Assembly (NCBI GenBank): GCA_947497175.1
Contig: CANMFM010000004.1
Location: 868,001 to 932,000 of the forward strand
Reading direction: 5' to 3'
DNA length: 64,000 nt
Source of the DNA: an uncultured Aquimarina sp.
GTDB taxonomy: Bacteria; Bacteroidota; Bacteroidia; Flavobacteriales; Flavobacteriaceae
Positions within the stretch are counted from its first letter, which is position 1, and each line of letters begins with the position of its first letter. Below, in pieces: positions 12,768-21,849 of this stretch. Position numbers and translations under genes: made by a program. The notes beneath the pieces are model-generated. The model was given only the letters and a program-made list of their open reading frames with translations, did no database searches and was not told the DNA's origin.

Positions 12768-14216
12768 ATGATGAATCCACTATTACTTACAGACGGTTAC
12801 AAATTAGGTCACAAAGAACAATACCCGCAAGGAACTACTTTAGTATATTCTAATTGGACACCTCGCAAAAGTAGAATAGAAGATATTGATCATGTTGTGT
12901 TTTTCGGATTACAATATTTCGTTAAAGAGTATCTGATCAAACGATTTAATGAGGATTTCTTTAACCAACCTAAGAAAACTGTTACCGCAGAATATAAAAA
13001 ATATGTTGACAATTATTTAGGAATAGATTATAACATTGTCCATATAGAAGAACTACATGATTTAGGGTATCTACCTATAGAAATCAAAGCATTACCAGAA
13101 GGGACCGAAGTACCAATTAGAGTACCTATGTTTACTATGGTAAATACAAAACCAGAATTTTTTTGGTTAACAAATTACTTAGAAACTTTATTGTCAAGTA
13201 TGATATGGCAACCTTGTACTTCTGCTACAATTGCCAAACAATACAGAAAAATATTGAATCAATATGCTTCAGAAACTGATGAAAGAAATAAGGAATTTGT
13301 TACCTGGCAAGGTCATGACTTCTCTATGAGAGGAATGTCTGGAACAGAATCTTCAATACTCAGTGGTATGGGGCATGCATTAACATTTTCAGGTAGTGAT
13401 ACGCTTCCCGTAGCTAAGGCTTACGAAACCTTTTATAACGCCGATGTAACCAAAGAGTTGGTCATTGGTAGTGTTAACGCTACAGAACACAGTGTAATGT
13501 GTGCTGGTAGTAAGGAAGATGAAATCGGTACATTTAGAAGGTTATTAGATACGTATCCAACAGGAATATTATCGGTAGTGTCCGATACTTGGGATTTATG
13601 GAAGGTGTTAACAGTGTATCTACCCGTACTAAAAGAAGAAATTCTAGAACGTGACGGGAAACTGGTAATAAGACCTGACTCTGGGGATCCGGTAGATATT
13701 ATCTGTGGATGTGAAGATGAAAACCCAATTGTTTCTAAAGGTGTTATAGAATTGTTATGGAACGAATTCGGAGGAACAATAAACGAACAAGGATACAAAG
13801 TACTAAATCCCAAAATTGGTGCTATTTACGGAGATAGCATTACAATAGAAAGGGCTACACAAATTTGTGAACGTCTCAAAGAAAAGGGGTTTGCTTCCAC
13901 AAATGTAGTTTTAGGAATCGGAAGCTTTACTTATCAATATAATACGCGGGATACTTTTGGATTTGCTATGAAAGCCACCTATGTAGAGGTCAATGGCGAA
14001 GGACGCGAAATTTTTAAAGATCCTATAACCGATGATGGAACCAAAAGATCTGCAAAAGGTTTAATCAAGTTGTATCACAAAAATGGGCGAATCAGTTTTA
14101 AAGATCAAGTTACCCGAGAAGAAGAACATAAGGGTCTTTTAACAACAGTTTTTAGAGATGGTCAATTAATTGTTGACCAAAATTTAAGTCAAATTAGAAA
14201 ACGTTTAATCAGCTAA
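12768..14216 (+). CDS. nadV: Nicotinamide phosphoribosyltransferase
   Basis: Converts nicotinamide and PRPP to NMN, the salvage step of NAD synthesis. 482 residues, family length. Motifs: LLLTDGYKLGHKEQYPQGT, WQGHDFSMRGMSG, VIRPDSGDPV, YGDSITIERATQIC and GIGSFTYQYNTRDTFGFAMK. ATG at 12768 or 12771 are both possible. It has its own NrtR-type promoter and complements prs. With a NAD-consuming KptA and ADP-ribose hydrolases in the same island, it would recycle released nicotinamide; Prs/Nampt pairs are also known from phage and anti-phage NAD conflicts. Confidence 0.95.
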   Translation: MMNPLLLTDGYKLGHKEQYPQGTTLVYSNWTPRKSRIEDIDHVVFFGLQYFVKEYLIKRFNEDFFNQPKKTVTAEYKKYVDNYLGIDYNIVHIEELHDLGYLPIEIKALPEGTEVPIRVPMFTMVNTKPEFFWLTNYLETLLSSMIWQPCTSATIAKQYRKILNQYASETDERNKEFVTWQGHDFSMRGMSGTESSILSGMGHALTFSGSDTLPVAKAYETFYNADVTKELVIGSVNATEHSVMCAGSKEDEIGTFRRLLDTYPTGILSVVSDTWDLWKVLTVYLPVLKEEILERDGKLVIRPDSGDPVDIICGCEDENPIVSKGVIELLWNEFGGTINEQGYKVLNPKIGAIYGDSITIERATQICERLKEKGFASTNVVLGIGSFTYQYNTRDTFGFAMKATYVEVNGEGREIFKDPITDDGTKRSAKGLIKLYHKNGRISFKDQVTREEEHKGLLTTVFRDGQLIVDQNLSQIRKRLIS

Positions 14217-14232
14217 ATCCTCATTAATACAA

Positions 14233-14508
14233 GTGAATATAATCATCAAACATATCGAAATTATGGAGCGTATGGATCAACTAATACGGCTTCAGGCAAC
14301 GGGTACACCAGAAGATTTTGCTTCTCGATTGGGAATTTCTAAAACAACACTATACAGAACAATTGGTGTAATGAAAAAATTAAACGCTCCTATAGAATAT
14401 GATAACGCCAGAGTGAGTTTTGTATACGTAGAAGCAGTCGCTTTTTCTTTTGGGTTTTATGGAAAAGATAATTCCAGAAGTTATACATATGGAAATCGAC
14501 ACAATTAA
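14233..14508 (+). CDS. Small HTH protein, copy 2
   Basis: A 91-residue paralogue of the HTH protein at 6948-7205, starting with GTG 16 nt after nampt. It shares IRLQATGTPEDFASRLGIS and GVMKKLNAPIEYD with copy 1 and differs in scattered residues and the tail. Same family, same uncertain role; the two copies bracket the NAD/ADP-ribose operon. Confidence 0.75.
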   Translation: MNIIIKHIEIMERMDQLIRLQATGTPEDFASRLGISKTTLYRTIGVMKKLNAPIEYDNARVSFVYVEAVAFSFGFYGKDNSRSYTYGNRHN

Positions 14509-14565
14509 GGTTTGTTCTAAGCAGGTAGTTTAAATCAATTGTATGTGCAAACCATATATAAATAA

Positions 14566-14599
14566 AAAGAGTTACGAAAACAGTCTTTCGTAACTCTTT
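14566..14599. terminator. Bidirectional terminator
   Basis: AAAGAGTTACGAAA and TTTCGTAACTCTTT form a perfect 14-bp stem around ACAGTC. It lies between the second HTH gene and the oppositely oriented tRNA-Ala and can serve both. It marks the right edge of the island. Confidence 0.8.
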
Positions 14600-14609
14600 G
14601 ATAATGAAG

Positions 14610-14683
14610 TGGAGAAGATGGGACTCGAACCCACGACCTCTTGACTGCCAGTCAAGCACTCTAGCCAGCTGAGCTACATCCCC
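14610..14683 (-). tRNA. tRNA-Ala (GGC)
   Basis: On the minus strand: acceptor GGGGATG/CTTCTCC (one weak pair), D-arm with CAGCTGGCTA, anticodon arm CTTGA-CTGGCAG-TCAAG, T-arm GTGGG-TTCGAGT-CCCAT. It is a normal chromosomal tRNA with no insertion, a useful contrast to the array. Confidence 0.93.
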
Positions 14684-14803
14684 ATTTTAATTAGGTATCA
14701 AAAATACTCTTTTTTCTTAAAGTTTATCTAAAAAATAAGCAGAATACAATTTGTTAATATTTTCTACAGGATAAAGTTAGTATTTTTGGCATTTGCTAAA
14801 AAT

Positions 14804-15301
14804 ATGATTCGTAAAGCATTATTTTCTGATCTGGATTCTATTCATGAGTTAACACAAGCTTGTGCCAAGGCAATGATTGCCAAGAATATTTATCAGTGGA
14901 ACGAATATTACCCTACTCGAGATCGTTTTCAAAAAGATATCGAACTACAAGAACTTTATATCTTAGAAGAAACAACGATTAAGGGGATTGTGGTCCTAAC
15001 TCAAATAATGGATGAAGAATACGTTCCGATACAATGGCTTACCAAAAACGCAAATAATATGTATATACATCGATTAGCTGTGGATCCAAAATATTGGGGA
15101 CAGGGATATGCACAAAAACTGATGGAATACGCTGAACACTATGCCATAAAAAAAGGTTTTGCATCGATACGGCTAGATACCTTTAGTCAAAACAAACGCA
15201 ATCAGAAGTTTTATGAAACACGGGGGTATCATCGATTAGGAGAGATTTATTTTCCTAAACAAAGTAAAGAGCCTTTTTATTGTTATGAATTACCTATATG
15301 A
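14804..15301 (+). CDS. GNAT-family N-acetyltransferase
   Basis: 165 residues from ATG 14804 (a TTG at 14786 lies within the TATTTTTG promoter element, so the later start is preferred). The acetyl-CoA site is YIHRLAVDPKYWGQGYAQKL (motif A), followed by IRLDTFSQNKRNQKFYETRG (motif B). Substrate unknown. It overlaps the MATE transporter by 4 nt (ATGA), so they are coupled. Confidence 0.88.
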   Translation: MIRKALFSDLDSIHELTQACAKAMIAKNIYQWNEYYPTRDRFQKDIELQELYILEETTIKGIVVLTQIMDEEYVPIQWLTKNANNMYIHRLAVDPKYWGQGYAQKLMEYAEHYAIKKGFASIRLDTFSQNKRNQKFYETRGYHRLGEIYFPKQSKEPFYCYELPI

Positions 15302-16626
15302 GTACTGTAATTAGCTTTAAAAATATTAATAAATTAGCGGTACCTGCTATCATTTCTGGTATTGCAGAGCCTATTTTATCTGCCACTGATACTGCAGTAG
15401 TAGGAAACATACCCATTAACGGAACCGAATCCCTGGCAGCCGTGGGGATCGTAGGAACATTTCTGTCGATGCTAATTTGGATTTTAGCTCAAACACGAAG
15501 TGCAATTTCTGCTATTATATCACAATATTTAGGAGCAGGAAAATTAGAAGAAGTAAAAGCCTTACCTGCCCAGGCAATTGTATTCAACCTGGGTTTAAGT
15601 TTTATCGTATTATTAGTTACGGTTCCATTTATTGAACCCATATTCAGATTACTTAATGCAGAAGGCACTGTGTTAGACTATTGTATTTCATATTACCGAA
15701 TTAGAGTGTGGGGATTTCCTCTGTCTTTATTTGTATTTGCCGTTTTTGGTATTTTTAGAGGCTTACAAAATACGTTTTGGCCTATGGTTGTAGCATTGAT
15801 TGGAGTCGGAGTTAACGTTGCTTTAGATTTTGCTTTGGTTTATGGTATCAAAGGTATTGTAGATCCAATGTATTTAGAAGGTGCTGCATGGGCAAGTCTT
15901 ATCTCACAAATTGTAATGGCAATTCTGGCTTTTGTGTTCTTATTAAAAAAGACAAGTGTATCCTTAAAATTAAGAAAGCCATGGCATCCAGAAATGAACC
16001 GTTTTCTAATCATGAGCGGTAACCTATTTATTCGATCGCTAGCTCTTAATATAACTATAATTATGGCGGTTCGAGAGGCTACCGCAATAGGAACAAATTA
16101 TGTTGCAGCTCACACCATTGCAATGCAATTGTGGCTTTTTTCGGCATTTTTTATTGATGGTTACGGTAGTGCTGGCAATATCTTAGGAGGAAAGCTGCTC
16201 GGGGCTAAAGATTATGCTAACTTGGTAAAGCTTGCTAAAAAAGTATCATTATACGGAGTTGTTGTCGCTATTATTTTAGGTGCAGCTGCGTTAATACAAC
16301 CACAAATTCTTGGTACAATATTTACTAAAGATCAAAATGTACTTATGATTTTTTCAGGTTTTTTCTATCTAGTAGTCATCACGCTTCCTGTTAATGCGGT
16401 TGCTTTTGTTGGTGATGGGTTATTTAAAGGCATGGGGGAGACAGGATACCTGCGAAATGTTCTTTTAGGTTCAACTTTTCTCGGGTTTCTTCCTGCTTTA
16501 TTTATTTCCCGATATTTTGACTGGGGTTTACACGGCATCTGGATTGCCATCACTGTTTGGATGCTTGTGCGCAGCGGATCTTTAGTACTAAAATTTAGAA
16601 ACAAATACGTTCCTTTATCTTCCTGA
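15298..16626 (+). CDS. MATE-family efflux transporter
   Basis: 442 residues with about twelve hydrophobic helices in two pseudo-repeats. Typical signatures: PAIISGIAEPILSATDTAVV at the N-terminus and the LGAKDYANLVKLAKK linker of the second half. MATE proteins export cationic drugs or metabolites using Na+ or H+ gradients. Translationally coupled to the acetyltransferase. Confidence 0.92.
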   Translation: MSTVISFKNINKLAVPAIISGIAEPILSATDTAVVGNIPINGTESLAAVGIVGTFLSMLIWILAQTRSAISAIISQYLGAGKLEEVKALPAQAIVFNLGLSFIVLLVTVPFIEPIFRLLNAEGTVLDYCISYYRIRVWGFPLSLFVFAVFGIFRGLQNTFWPMVVALIGVGVNVALDFALVYGIKGIVDPMYLEGAAWASLISQIVMAILAFVFLLKKTSVSLKLRKPWHPEMNRFLIMSGNLFIRSLALNITIIMAVREATAIGTNYVAAHTIAMQLWLFSAFFIDGYGSAGNILGGKLLGAKDYANLVKLAKKVSLYGVVVAIILGAAALIQPQILGTIFTKDQNVLMIFSGFFYLVVITLPVNAVAFVGDGLFKGMGETGYLRNVLLGSTFLGFLPALFISRYFDWGLHGIWIAITVWMLVRSGSLVLKFRNKYVPLSS

Positions 16627-16719
16627 AGACAAAACAATAATAAGTACCAAAAGGGTGAGTACGTATAGTGACCCCATTACAATCTCTAATCGATATTTTT
16701 CTAAAATTTTTTTTGTCAT
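16615..16719 (-). CDS. 34-residue single-helix membrane microprotein
   Basis: Minus-strand ATG at 16719: a basic start MTKKILEKYRLEIVMG, then a hydrophobic stretch SLYVLTLLVLIIVLSS. Its end overlaps the MATE 3' end by 12 nt. It closely resembles the next microprotein (EKYRLEIVMGSLYVL against EKHRLKIGVLLMVLY), which supports both being real. Function unknown. Confidence 0.5.
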   Translation of the reverse strand: MTKKILEKYRLEIVMGSLYVLTLLVLIIVLSSGR

Positions 16720-16832
16720 AATTCAAATTTACATTGAGGATATAGCTTTTAAAATACGTATAGCCACGTATTTATATAAATGCATTGAGAAAACACAGAA
16801 AGATTGTAACATAAGAATGCAAACACTATTTC

Positions 16833-16925
16833 TTAAGTGATAATACATAAAATCAGTATGGTATATAAAACCATTAAAAGCACCCCTATTTTTAATCTGT
16901 GTTTTTCGAAGAACTGTTCTAACAT
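16833..16925 (-). CDS. 30-residue membrane microprotein, paralogue
   Basis: Minus-strand ATG at 16925 encodes MLEQFFEKHRLKIGVLLMVL followed by YTILILCIIT: a short charged head and one membrane helix. Shared pattern with the 16615-16719 peptide: E-K-x-R-L-x-I, then about 18 hydrophobic residues. Too short for routine gene calling. The rest of 16627-17073 shows nothing else. Confidence 0.5.
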   Translation of the reverse strand: MLEQFFEKHRLKIGVLLMVLYTILILCIIT

Positions 16926-17073
16926 ATGTTAAATATAAAACAAGTTGAATAGGAAATATGCAAAATCCCCTTTGGAGTTATTATAAGTTTTTAACACAAA
17001 ATCAACACATTAACAACGGTTCATAAATAATTAATAAGATATTAACTATTTTTATGCGAAAAAACCAATATTG

Positions 17074-17838
17074 ATGATATCAAGAACCAACGGTAGTTTA
17101 TATACTCATATCGAAAATAACATTGCAACCATAGAGTTCGAGCATCCTGCCAGTAATTCGTTTCCATCAGAATTATTAGAGCGATTAGCAAAAGCATTCG
17201 ATCAACTATCTGTTGATAACTCGGTGCATGTGATTATTTTGAAGTCTGAAGGTGATCGCGCATTTTGTGCTGGCGCCTCCTTTGATGAATTAATTGCAAT
17301 AACCAACCTTGAACAAGGTAAATTTTTCTTTTCTGGGTTTGCTCACGTTATTAATGCAATGCGTAAATGTCAAAAACCTATTATAGGACGAATACAAGGC
17401 AAAACAGTTGGAGGAGGTGTTGGTTTAGCCTCGGCATGTGATTATTGTTTAACTACCGAAGCTGCTTCTATAAAATTAAGCGAACTCACAATTGGTATTG
17501 GCCCTTTTGTGATTGAGCCTGCTGTATCTCGAAAAATTGGTCTTGCAGCCTTTGAAACCCTGGCATGGGATGCAACACAATGGAAAAATGCGTATTGGGC
17601 CAAAGAAAAAGGATTGTTTTCTAAAGTTTTTCTTACTATCTCAGAATTAGATAAAGAAGTACAACTATTTGCAGAGAAACTAGCAAGCTATAACCCTGCC
17701 GCCTTGCAACAGATGAAAAGAGCCACATGGCACGGAACGGATCACTGGGATACGTTGTTGATAGAACGCGCAGCAATATCTGGAGAATTAGTGCTTTCAG
17801 AATTTACCAAAGAAGCACTCGAAAAATTTAAGAAATAG
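17074..17838 (+). CDS. Enoyl-CoA hydratase/isomerase family protein
   Basis: 254 residues, crotonase fold. Oxyanion-hole motifs are AFCAGASFDEL (about residue 70) and GKTVGGGVGLASACDY (about 111), followed by KLSELTIGIGP, where a catalytic Glu is expected. ATG 17074 is preferred over TTG 17071. The exact acyl-CoA substrate cannot be told from sequence; methylglutaconyl-CoA or enoyl-CoA hydration are the usual roles. It stands alone with queD downstream. Confidence 0.9.
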   Translation: MISRTNGSLYTHIENNIATIEFEHPASNSFPSELLERLAKAFDQLSVDNSVHVIILKSEGDRAFCAGASFDELIAITNLEQGKFFFSGFAHVINAMRKCQKPIIGRIQGKTVGGGVGLASACDYCLTTEAASIKLSELTIGIGPFVIEPAVSRKIGLAAFETLAWDATQWKNAYWAKEKGLFSKVFLTISELDKEVQLFAEKLASYNPAALQQMKRATWHGTDHWDTLLIERAAISGELVLSEFTKEALEKFKK

Positions 17839-17880
17839 AGCATAATCTTCCGTAACTTTGCAGAAATTACAACCTAGAAG

Positions 17881-18333
17881 ATGAGTAAAATACGTATCAC
17901 AAAGCAATTTTCTTTTGAAACGGGCCATGCCTTATATGGGTATGATGGTAAATGCAGAAATGTACATGGGCATAGCTATAAATTAAGCGTTACTGTTATT
18001 GGCTCTCCGATCATAGATACATCACATGTAAAGCTGGGGATGGTGATCGATTTTGGAGATCTTAAAAAAATCGTTAAAGAAGATATCGAAGATGTTTTTG
18101 ACCATGCAACTGTATTTAACAAAAATACACCTCATATTGAGCTTGCCAAAGAACTCCAAGAAAGAGGTCATAATGTGATTTTGGTTGATTATCAACCTAC
18201 AAGTGAAAATATGGTGATTGACTTCGCTGAGAAAATTAAAGCAAGGCTACCAAAAAGTATAGAGCTACACTCATTAAAACTTCAGGAAACAGAGACCTCA
18301 TATGCCGAGTGGTATGCTTCAGACAACAAATAA
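17881..18333 (+). CDS. queD: 6-carboxytetrahydropterin synthase
   Basis: 150 residues. Zinc-binding His are in FSFETGHALYGYDGKCRNVH and GHSYKLSV. It makes 6-carboxytetrahydropterin from dihydroneopterin triphosphate in queuosine (preQ1) synthesis. LQETETSYAEW near the C-terminus matches the family's substrate-binding Glu region. Other QueD/PTPS activities cannot be excluded. Confidence 0.9.
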   Translation: MSKIRITKQFSFETGHALYGYDGKCRNVHGHSYKLSVTVIGSPIIDTSHVKLGMVIDFGDLKKIVKEDIEDVFDHATVFNKNTPHIELAKELQERGHNVILVDYQPTSENMVIDFAEKIKARLPKSIELHSLKLQETETSYAEWYASDNK

Positions 18334-18399
18334 CTCCTATAAGTCTGATGGGTTTATGAGGTAGTATTGTTTTATTATCTTTACTTCCAAATTAGAATT

Positions 18400-19155
18400 A
18401 TGAATCTTCCTGAAGGGAAAAAAATATACTTTGCCAGCGATAATCATCTAGGTGCTCCTACTCCAGAAAAGAGTTTCCCCAGAGAGCAAAAATTCGTAAA
18501 ATGGTTAGATGAGGTAAAAAAAGATGCAGCTGCTATTTTTTTGCTTGGTGATCTCTTTGATTTTTGGTTTGAGTATAAAACAGTCGTACCCAAAGGATTT
18601 ACAAGAACCTTAGGAAAACTAGCTGAGATCACAGATTCGGGCATTCCTGTATATTATTTTGTCGGAAATCATGATCTGTGGATGAATGGATATTTTGAAG
18701 AAGAACTCAATATTCCTGTCTATCACACCCCCCAAGAATTTACGTTTAACAATACCACATTTTTTATAGGTCATGGTGACGGGTTGGGACCAGGTGATAA
18801 AGGCTATAAACGTATGAAAAAAGTCTTTACTAACCCTATAGCCAAATGGTTCTACAGGTGGTTGCACCCTGATCTTGGAGTGAAACTGGCGCAATATCTA
18901 TCTGTAAAAAACAAACTGATATCGGGAGACGAAGATGTTACTTTTCTTGGAGAAGACAATGAATGGCTTGTACAATATTGTAAAAGAAAACTCGAAGATA
19001 AACACAGGGATCATTTTGTATTTGGACATCGCCATTTACCGATGGAAATTGATTTAAATGAGAAGTCTCGATATACCAATTTAGGAGATTGGATTGTTCA
19101 TTATACGTATGCAGTATTTGATGGAAAAGAACTTAAACTATTGAAGTATTCTTAA
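18400..19155 (+). CDS. lpxH: UDP-2,3-diacylglucosamine hydrolase-like metallophosphoesterase
   Basis: 251 residues from ATG 18400 (the longer frame adds a hydrophobic, unlikely N-terminus). Motifs: SDNHLGAPTPEKS, LGDLFDFWFEY, VGNHDLWM, GHGDGLGPGDKGYK and FGHRHLP. This is the LpxH-type two-metal phosphoesterase that releases lipid X in lipid A synthesis. Assignment to LpxH rather than a sister phosphoesterase is likely but not certain. Confidence 0.85.
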   Translation: MNLPEGKKIYFASDNHLGAPTPEKSFPREQKFVKWLDEVKKDAAAIFLLGDLFDFWFEYKTVVPKGFTRTLGKLAEITDSGIPVYYFVGNHDLWMNGYFEEELNIPVYHTPQEFTFNNTTFFIGHGDGLGPGDKGYKRMKKVFTNPIAKWFYRWLHPDLGVKLAQYLSVKNKLISGDEDVTFLGEDNEWLVQYCKRKLEDKHRDHFVFGHRHLPMEIDLNEKSRYTNLGDWIVHYTYAVFDGKELKLLKYS

Positions 19156-19164
19156 ATCATTAGC

Positions 19165-19198
19165 GTAAAAAAGGCAGGTAAAAAACCCACCTTTTTAC
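19165..19198. terminator. Bidirectional terminator between convergent genes
   Basis: GTAAAAAAGG..GGT with ACC..CCTTTTTAC, A- and T-rich on both sides, between the LpxH-like gene and the convergent secreted protein. Confidence 0.6.
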
Positions 19199-19211
19199 TA
19201 AAGATCCCCAT

Positions 19212-20648
19212 TTATTTAATTATCATTTGTTTAACCGTAGTTTTTTCACCAACGATAACGTTCACTAAATATAGTCCGGCTTGATCAATTTTATTGCGTA
19301 CTTCTTTCATATCAATAACCGTAGTACCTGCTTTTAGTACGCCTAAGTCTTTTTTGATTATTAATGTACCATTGAGATCTATAATTTCAATAAAAGATCG
19401 AACATCATATCTGGCATATATTTTCAAGCGTACGTTGTCTTTTGTAGCTGGATTAGGATAGAGACTAACGTGTTGTGTAGATACTGTACGAGTATCAAGA
19501 TTATTTCTAGCCGTGGCAAGCCCTGTAATAATAAATTTTTCCCAGGACCCAATCGCATTTCTGTCACAAAAAATAGCCTTATTGCCTCCATTATTATGAC
19601 TTACGTATTTACCATTATTTCCTTTAATAGCATATAAGTCACCTCCTAATGATTCTAATGTAAATTTTTCCCAGGCACCTACAGCATTACGATTACAGTT
19701 CATGCCTTTATTTCCATTTTCAGAACTCACATATTTACCGTTACTTCCTTTAATACTAACGGTTCCGTTGCCCGCAGAAGCTATTGTAAATCGTTCGTCA
19801 GCTCCAGCTTCGGTACGATTAGCACGCATTGATCTAGAACCTCCTTCAGAGCTTACAAATGTAGTAATGCTTTGTCCTTTGATTGTAACACCTTCAGCAT
19901 TGTTTCCTCCGCCATTATCACCTACCATTATAGTTATGGTTTTGGTTGTGGTATTTCCCTTTTTATCGGTCGCTTCTGCTTTGAGAGTATACCTGCCTAT
20001 ACTTAAATTCGTAAGCTTTTCATCTTGATTGTTTTGGTTCCACTCATAAGGATTTACGTTTTCTTGTCTAATGAAAATGTCATTTATAAATAGCTTTACG
20101 TTATTTACTCCATCATTATCTGTAGCTTTCACATTAACAGAGATCGTTGCGGGAGCCTGAAAAGAAGCATTATTTAATGGTTTATTAAAAGATATGTCAG
20201 GACCATTATTATCGCCTCCGCCAGAATCTCCTCCAAATCTGGGTCTGCTTTTTAACCAATTCATATCCCATTTTGGTCCAATCTGATTACATCCAGATGG
20301 CCCCAGATCTGTGCGCCCCGGGCATCCGGTTTCATCTGGAGCATCGTTAGCAGGGCCGTTTCCACATTGTATGTCATTATACGGAGCATCGCCATTTTGA
20401 AATGCTCTAAATAAAGGGTGCTTTTTTAATTCATCGCAAATGTCAATAATTGTATAAGATGCACCATTAATGGCTACAGTTTTAGTGCCGATCCCATGAT
20501 CAAAGTTGCTGGAATTACACCAACAAAAGCCATTGGCTGAAAAGCTATCGGTCCATCCGGGATGTCGGGGATTCCACTGTTGTGAAAAAAGACTGCCAAC
20601 AGAAAAAACAGCAATAAAGAGTGTTAGAATAGCTAGTTTACGTTTCAT
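19212..20648 (-). CDS. Secreted T9SS protein with Ig-like and beta-trefoil domains
   Basis: 478 residues. Signal peptide MKRKLAILTLFIAVFSVGSL. A Cys/Trp-rich N-terminal domain follows (about 22-140; WNPRHPGWTDSF, FCWCNSS), then an Ig-like domain (about 150-245; DNDGVNNVKLFIND, YTLKAEATDKKGN). A fascin-like beta-trefoil with three repeats of the type IKGNNGKYVS..CNR..WEKF spans about 250-380. The C-terminal T9SS sorting domain (SLYPNPATKDNVRL, ending VKQMIIK) sends it to the surface. A polysaccharide-binding role is likely; no catalytic domain is recognised. Confidence 0.85.
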   Translation of the reverse strand: MKRKLAILTLFIAVFSVGSLFSQQWNPRHPGWTDSFSANGFCWCNSSNFDHGIGTKTVAINGASYTIIDICDELKKHPLFRAFQNGDAPYNDIQCGNGPANDAPDETGCPGRTDLGPSGCNQIGPKWDMNWLKSRPRFGGDSGGGDNNGPDISFNKPLNNASFQAPATISVNVKATDNDGVNNVKLFINDIFIRQENVNPYEWNQNNQDEKLTNLSIGRYTLKAEATDKKGNTTTKTITIMVGDNGGGNNAEGVTIKGQSITTFVSSEGGSRSMRANRTEAGADERFTIASAGNGTVSIKGSNGKYVSSENGNKGMNCNRNAVGAWEKFTLESLGGDLYAIKGNNGKYVSHNNGGNKAIFCDRNAIGSWEKFIITGLATARNNLDTRTVSTQHVSLYPNPATKDNVRLKIYARYDVRSFIEIIDLNGTLIIKKDLGVLKAGTTVIDMKEVRNKIDQAGLYLVNVIVGEKTTVKQMIIK

Positions 20649-20821
20649 AATAAAGTTTTTAGTAATTAGTATGGTTTTTTATGGATTAAAGTTCCTAAAT
20701 TATAAACGTGGGTTTCGGGTTTTGATAAGGATACATTAGGTATACATACCCGCAAAAGAGAATACATATGGCATACTTTGATTCTAAAGAAATCATAGGA
20801 GATTAAATCTTCGCCTATTCC

Positions 20822-21793
20822 TTACTGGATTCTGGATAAAACTTTTTTAGAAACCGTTATACCAATCATTTCTGGTGCATGTAATCTTGAAGAGTGCTCA
20901 AAAAAGATAATCGTATTATTAAAAACAGCTTCGATAAGGTAATGACTTCCTTGAAAATATGAATTTTTTACCCTGGCTTTATGTTTAGAGTCTGCATCGA
21001 TTTTTACTTCATGAGGGTATACTAAAACAGTAGTATGATCACTTGTGTCATCAAAAGATGAACGTGGTATTTCATTCACTTCACCAAAAAGAGAGGCAAC
21101 ATAATAGTTTGGAGGATTTTGATATAATTGAACAGTATCTTTTTTGGTAAGAATTTCTCCTTGTTTGATTACGATAGCCTCATCAGTAAAAGAAAGAATA
21201 TCGGTTTTGTCATGAGTTGCCGTTATGCTTGTAATAGTGTTGCGTTTTAAATATCTAAAAAGATTTCTGCGTAGTGAACTTCTTCTAAAATTGTCAATAT
21301 TATGAAAAGGTTCGTCAAGCAACAGCAATTCAGGTTTTTTTGCTAATGCTCTCGCCAAAGCGACTCTTTGCTTTTGTCCACCACTTAAATTTTCGACCTT
21401 TTCATCAGAAAACTCACTCATTTCAACAATTTCCAGTAATTCATCTACCCGTCCCTGTTTTAATTCAGATTCAAAATTTGATAAGTATTGGCCTATATTT
21501 TCGGCAACACTACGATAAGGTTGAAGCTCAAAACCCTGTGAAAGATATTTCATATTTTCATGACCAGGAACAAGATTGTACAGCGGACCCAAAAGCTCTT
21601 TATTTTCCCAAAACAATGCACCTTCTTGAGCTTGCAAAAGCCCATAGATTATTTTCAGTAAGGTGCTTTTTCCACAGCCACTAGCTCCGATCAGGGCAAT
21701 ATGCTGACCTTTATGAATTGAAAAACTAATATTTTTTAGCACAGGCTGTGTCTCGTAAGCAAAAGAAATGTCCTGGATTGTAAGCATATTCAA
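20822..21793 (-). CDS. ABC transporter ATP-binding protein
   Basis: 323 residues: Walker A GASGCGKST (about 37), Q-loop, signature LSGGQKQRVALARALAKKP, Walker B LLLLDEPF, His switch TATHDKTD. The C-terminal 90 residues (TVLVYPHEVKIDADS) look like a TOBE domain, as in importer ATPases of the FbpC/PotA type. No permease is adjacent, so the partner is elsewhere. Confidence 0.9.
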   Translation of the reverse strand: MNMLTIQDISFAYETQPVLKNISFSIHKGQHIALIGASGCGKSTLLKIIYGLLQAQEGALFWENKELLGPLYNLVPGHENMKYLSQGFELQPYRSVAENIGQYLSNFESELKQGRVDELLEIVEMSEFSDEKVENLSGGQKQRVALARALAKKPELLLLDEPFHNIDNFRRSSLRRNLFRYLKRNTITSITATHDKTDILSFTDEAIVIKQGEILTKKDTVQLYQNPPNYYVASLFGEVNEIPRSSFDDTSDHTTVLVYPHEVKIDADSKHKARVKNSYFQGSHYLIEAVFNNTIIFFEHSSRLHAPEMIGITVSKKVLSRIQ

Positions 21794-21849
21794 ATATATT
21801 GAACTTTCTTATAAAAACACATTGAGCGTGCGTCCTTTTACAAGCATCA

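Noticed and set aside
14610..14683. tRNA-Ala as part of the unusual array
   Set aside because: It is canonical, on the other strand, and separated by a 14-bp terminator.
16655..16840. 61-codon plus-strand ORF behind the MATE gene
   Set aside because: It is antisense to the better-supported microproteins, with no promoter or composition support.
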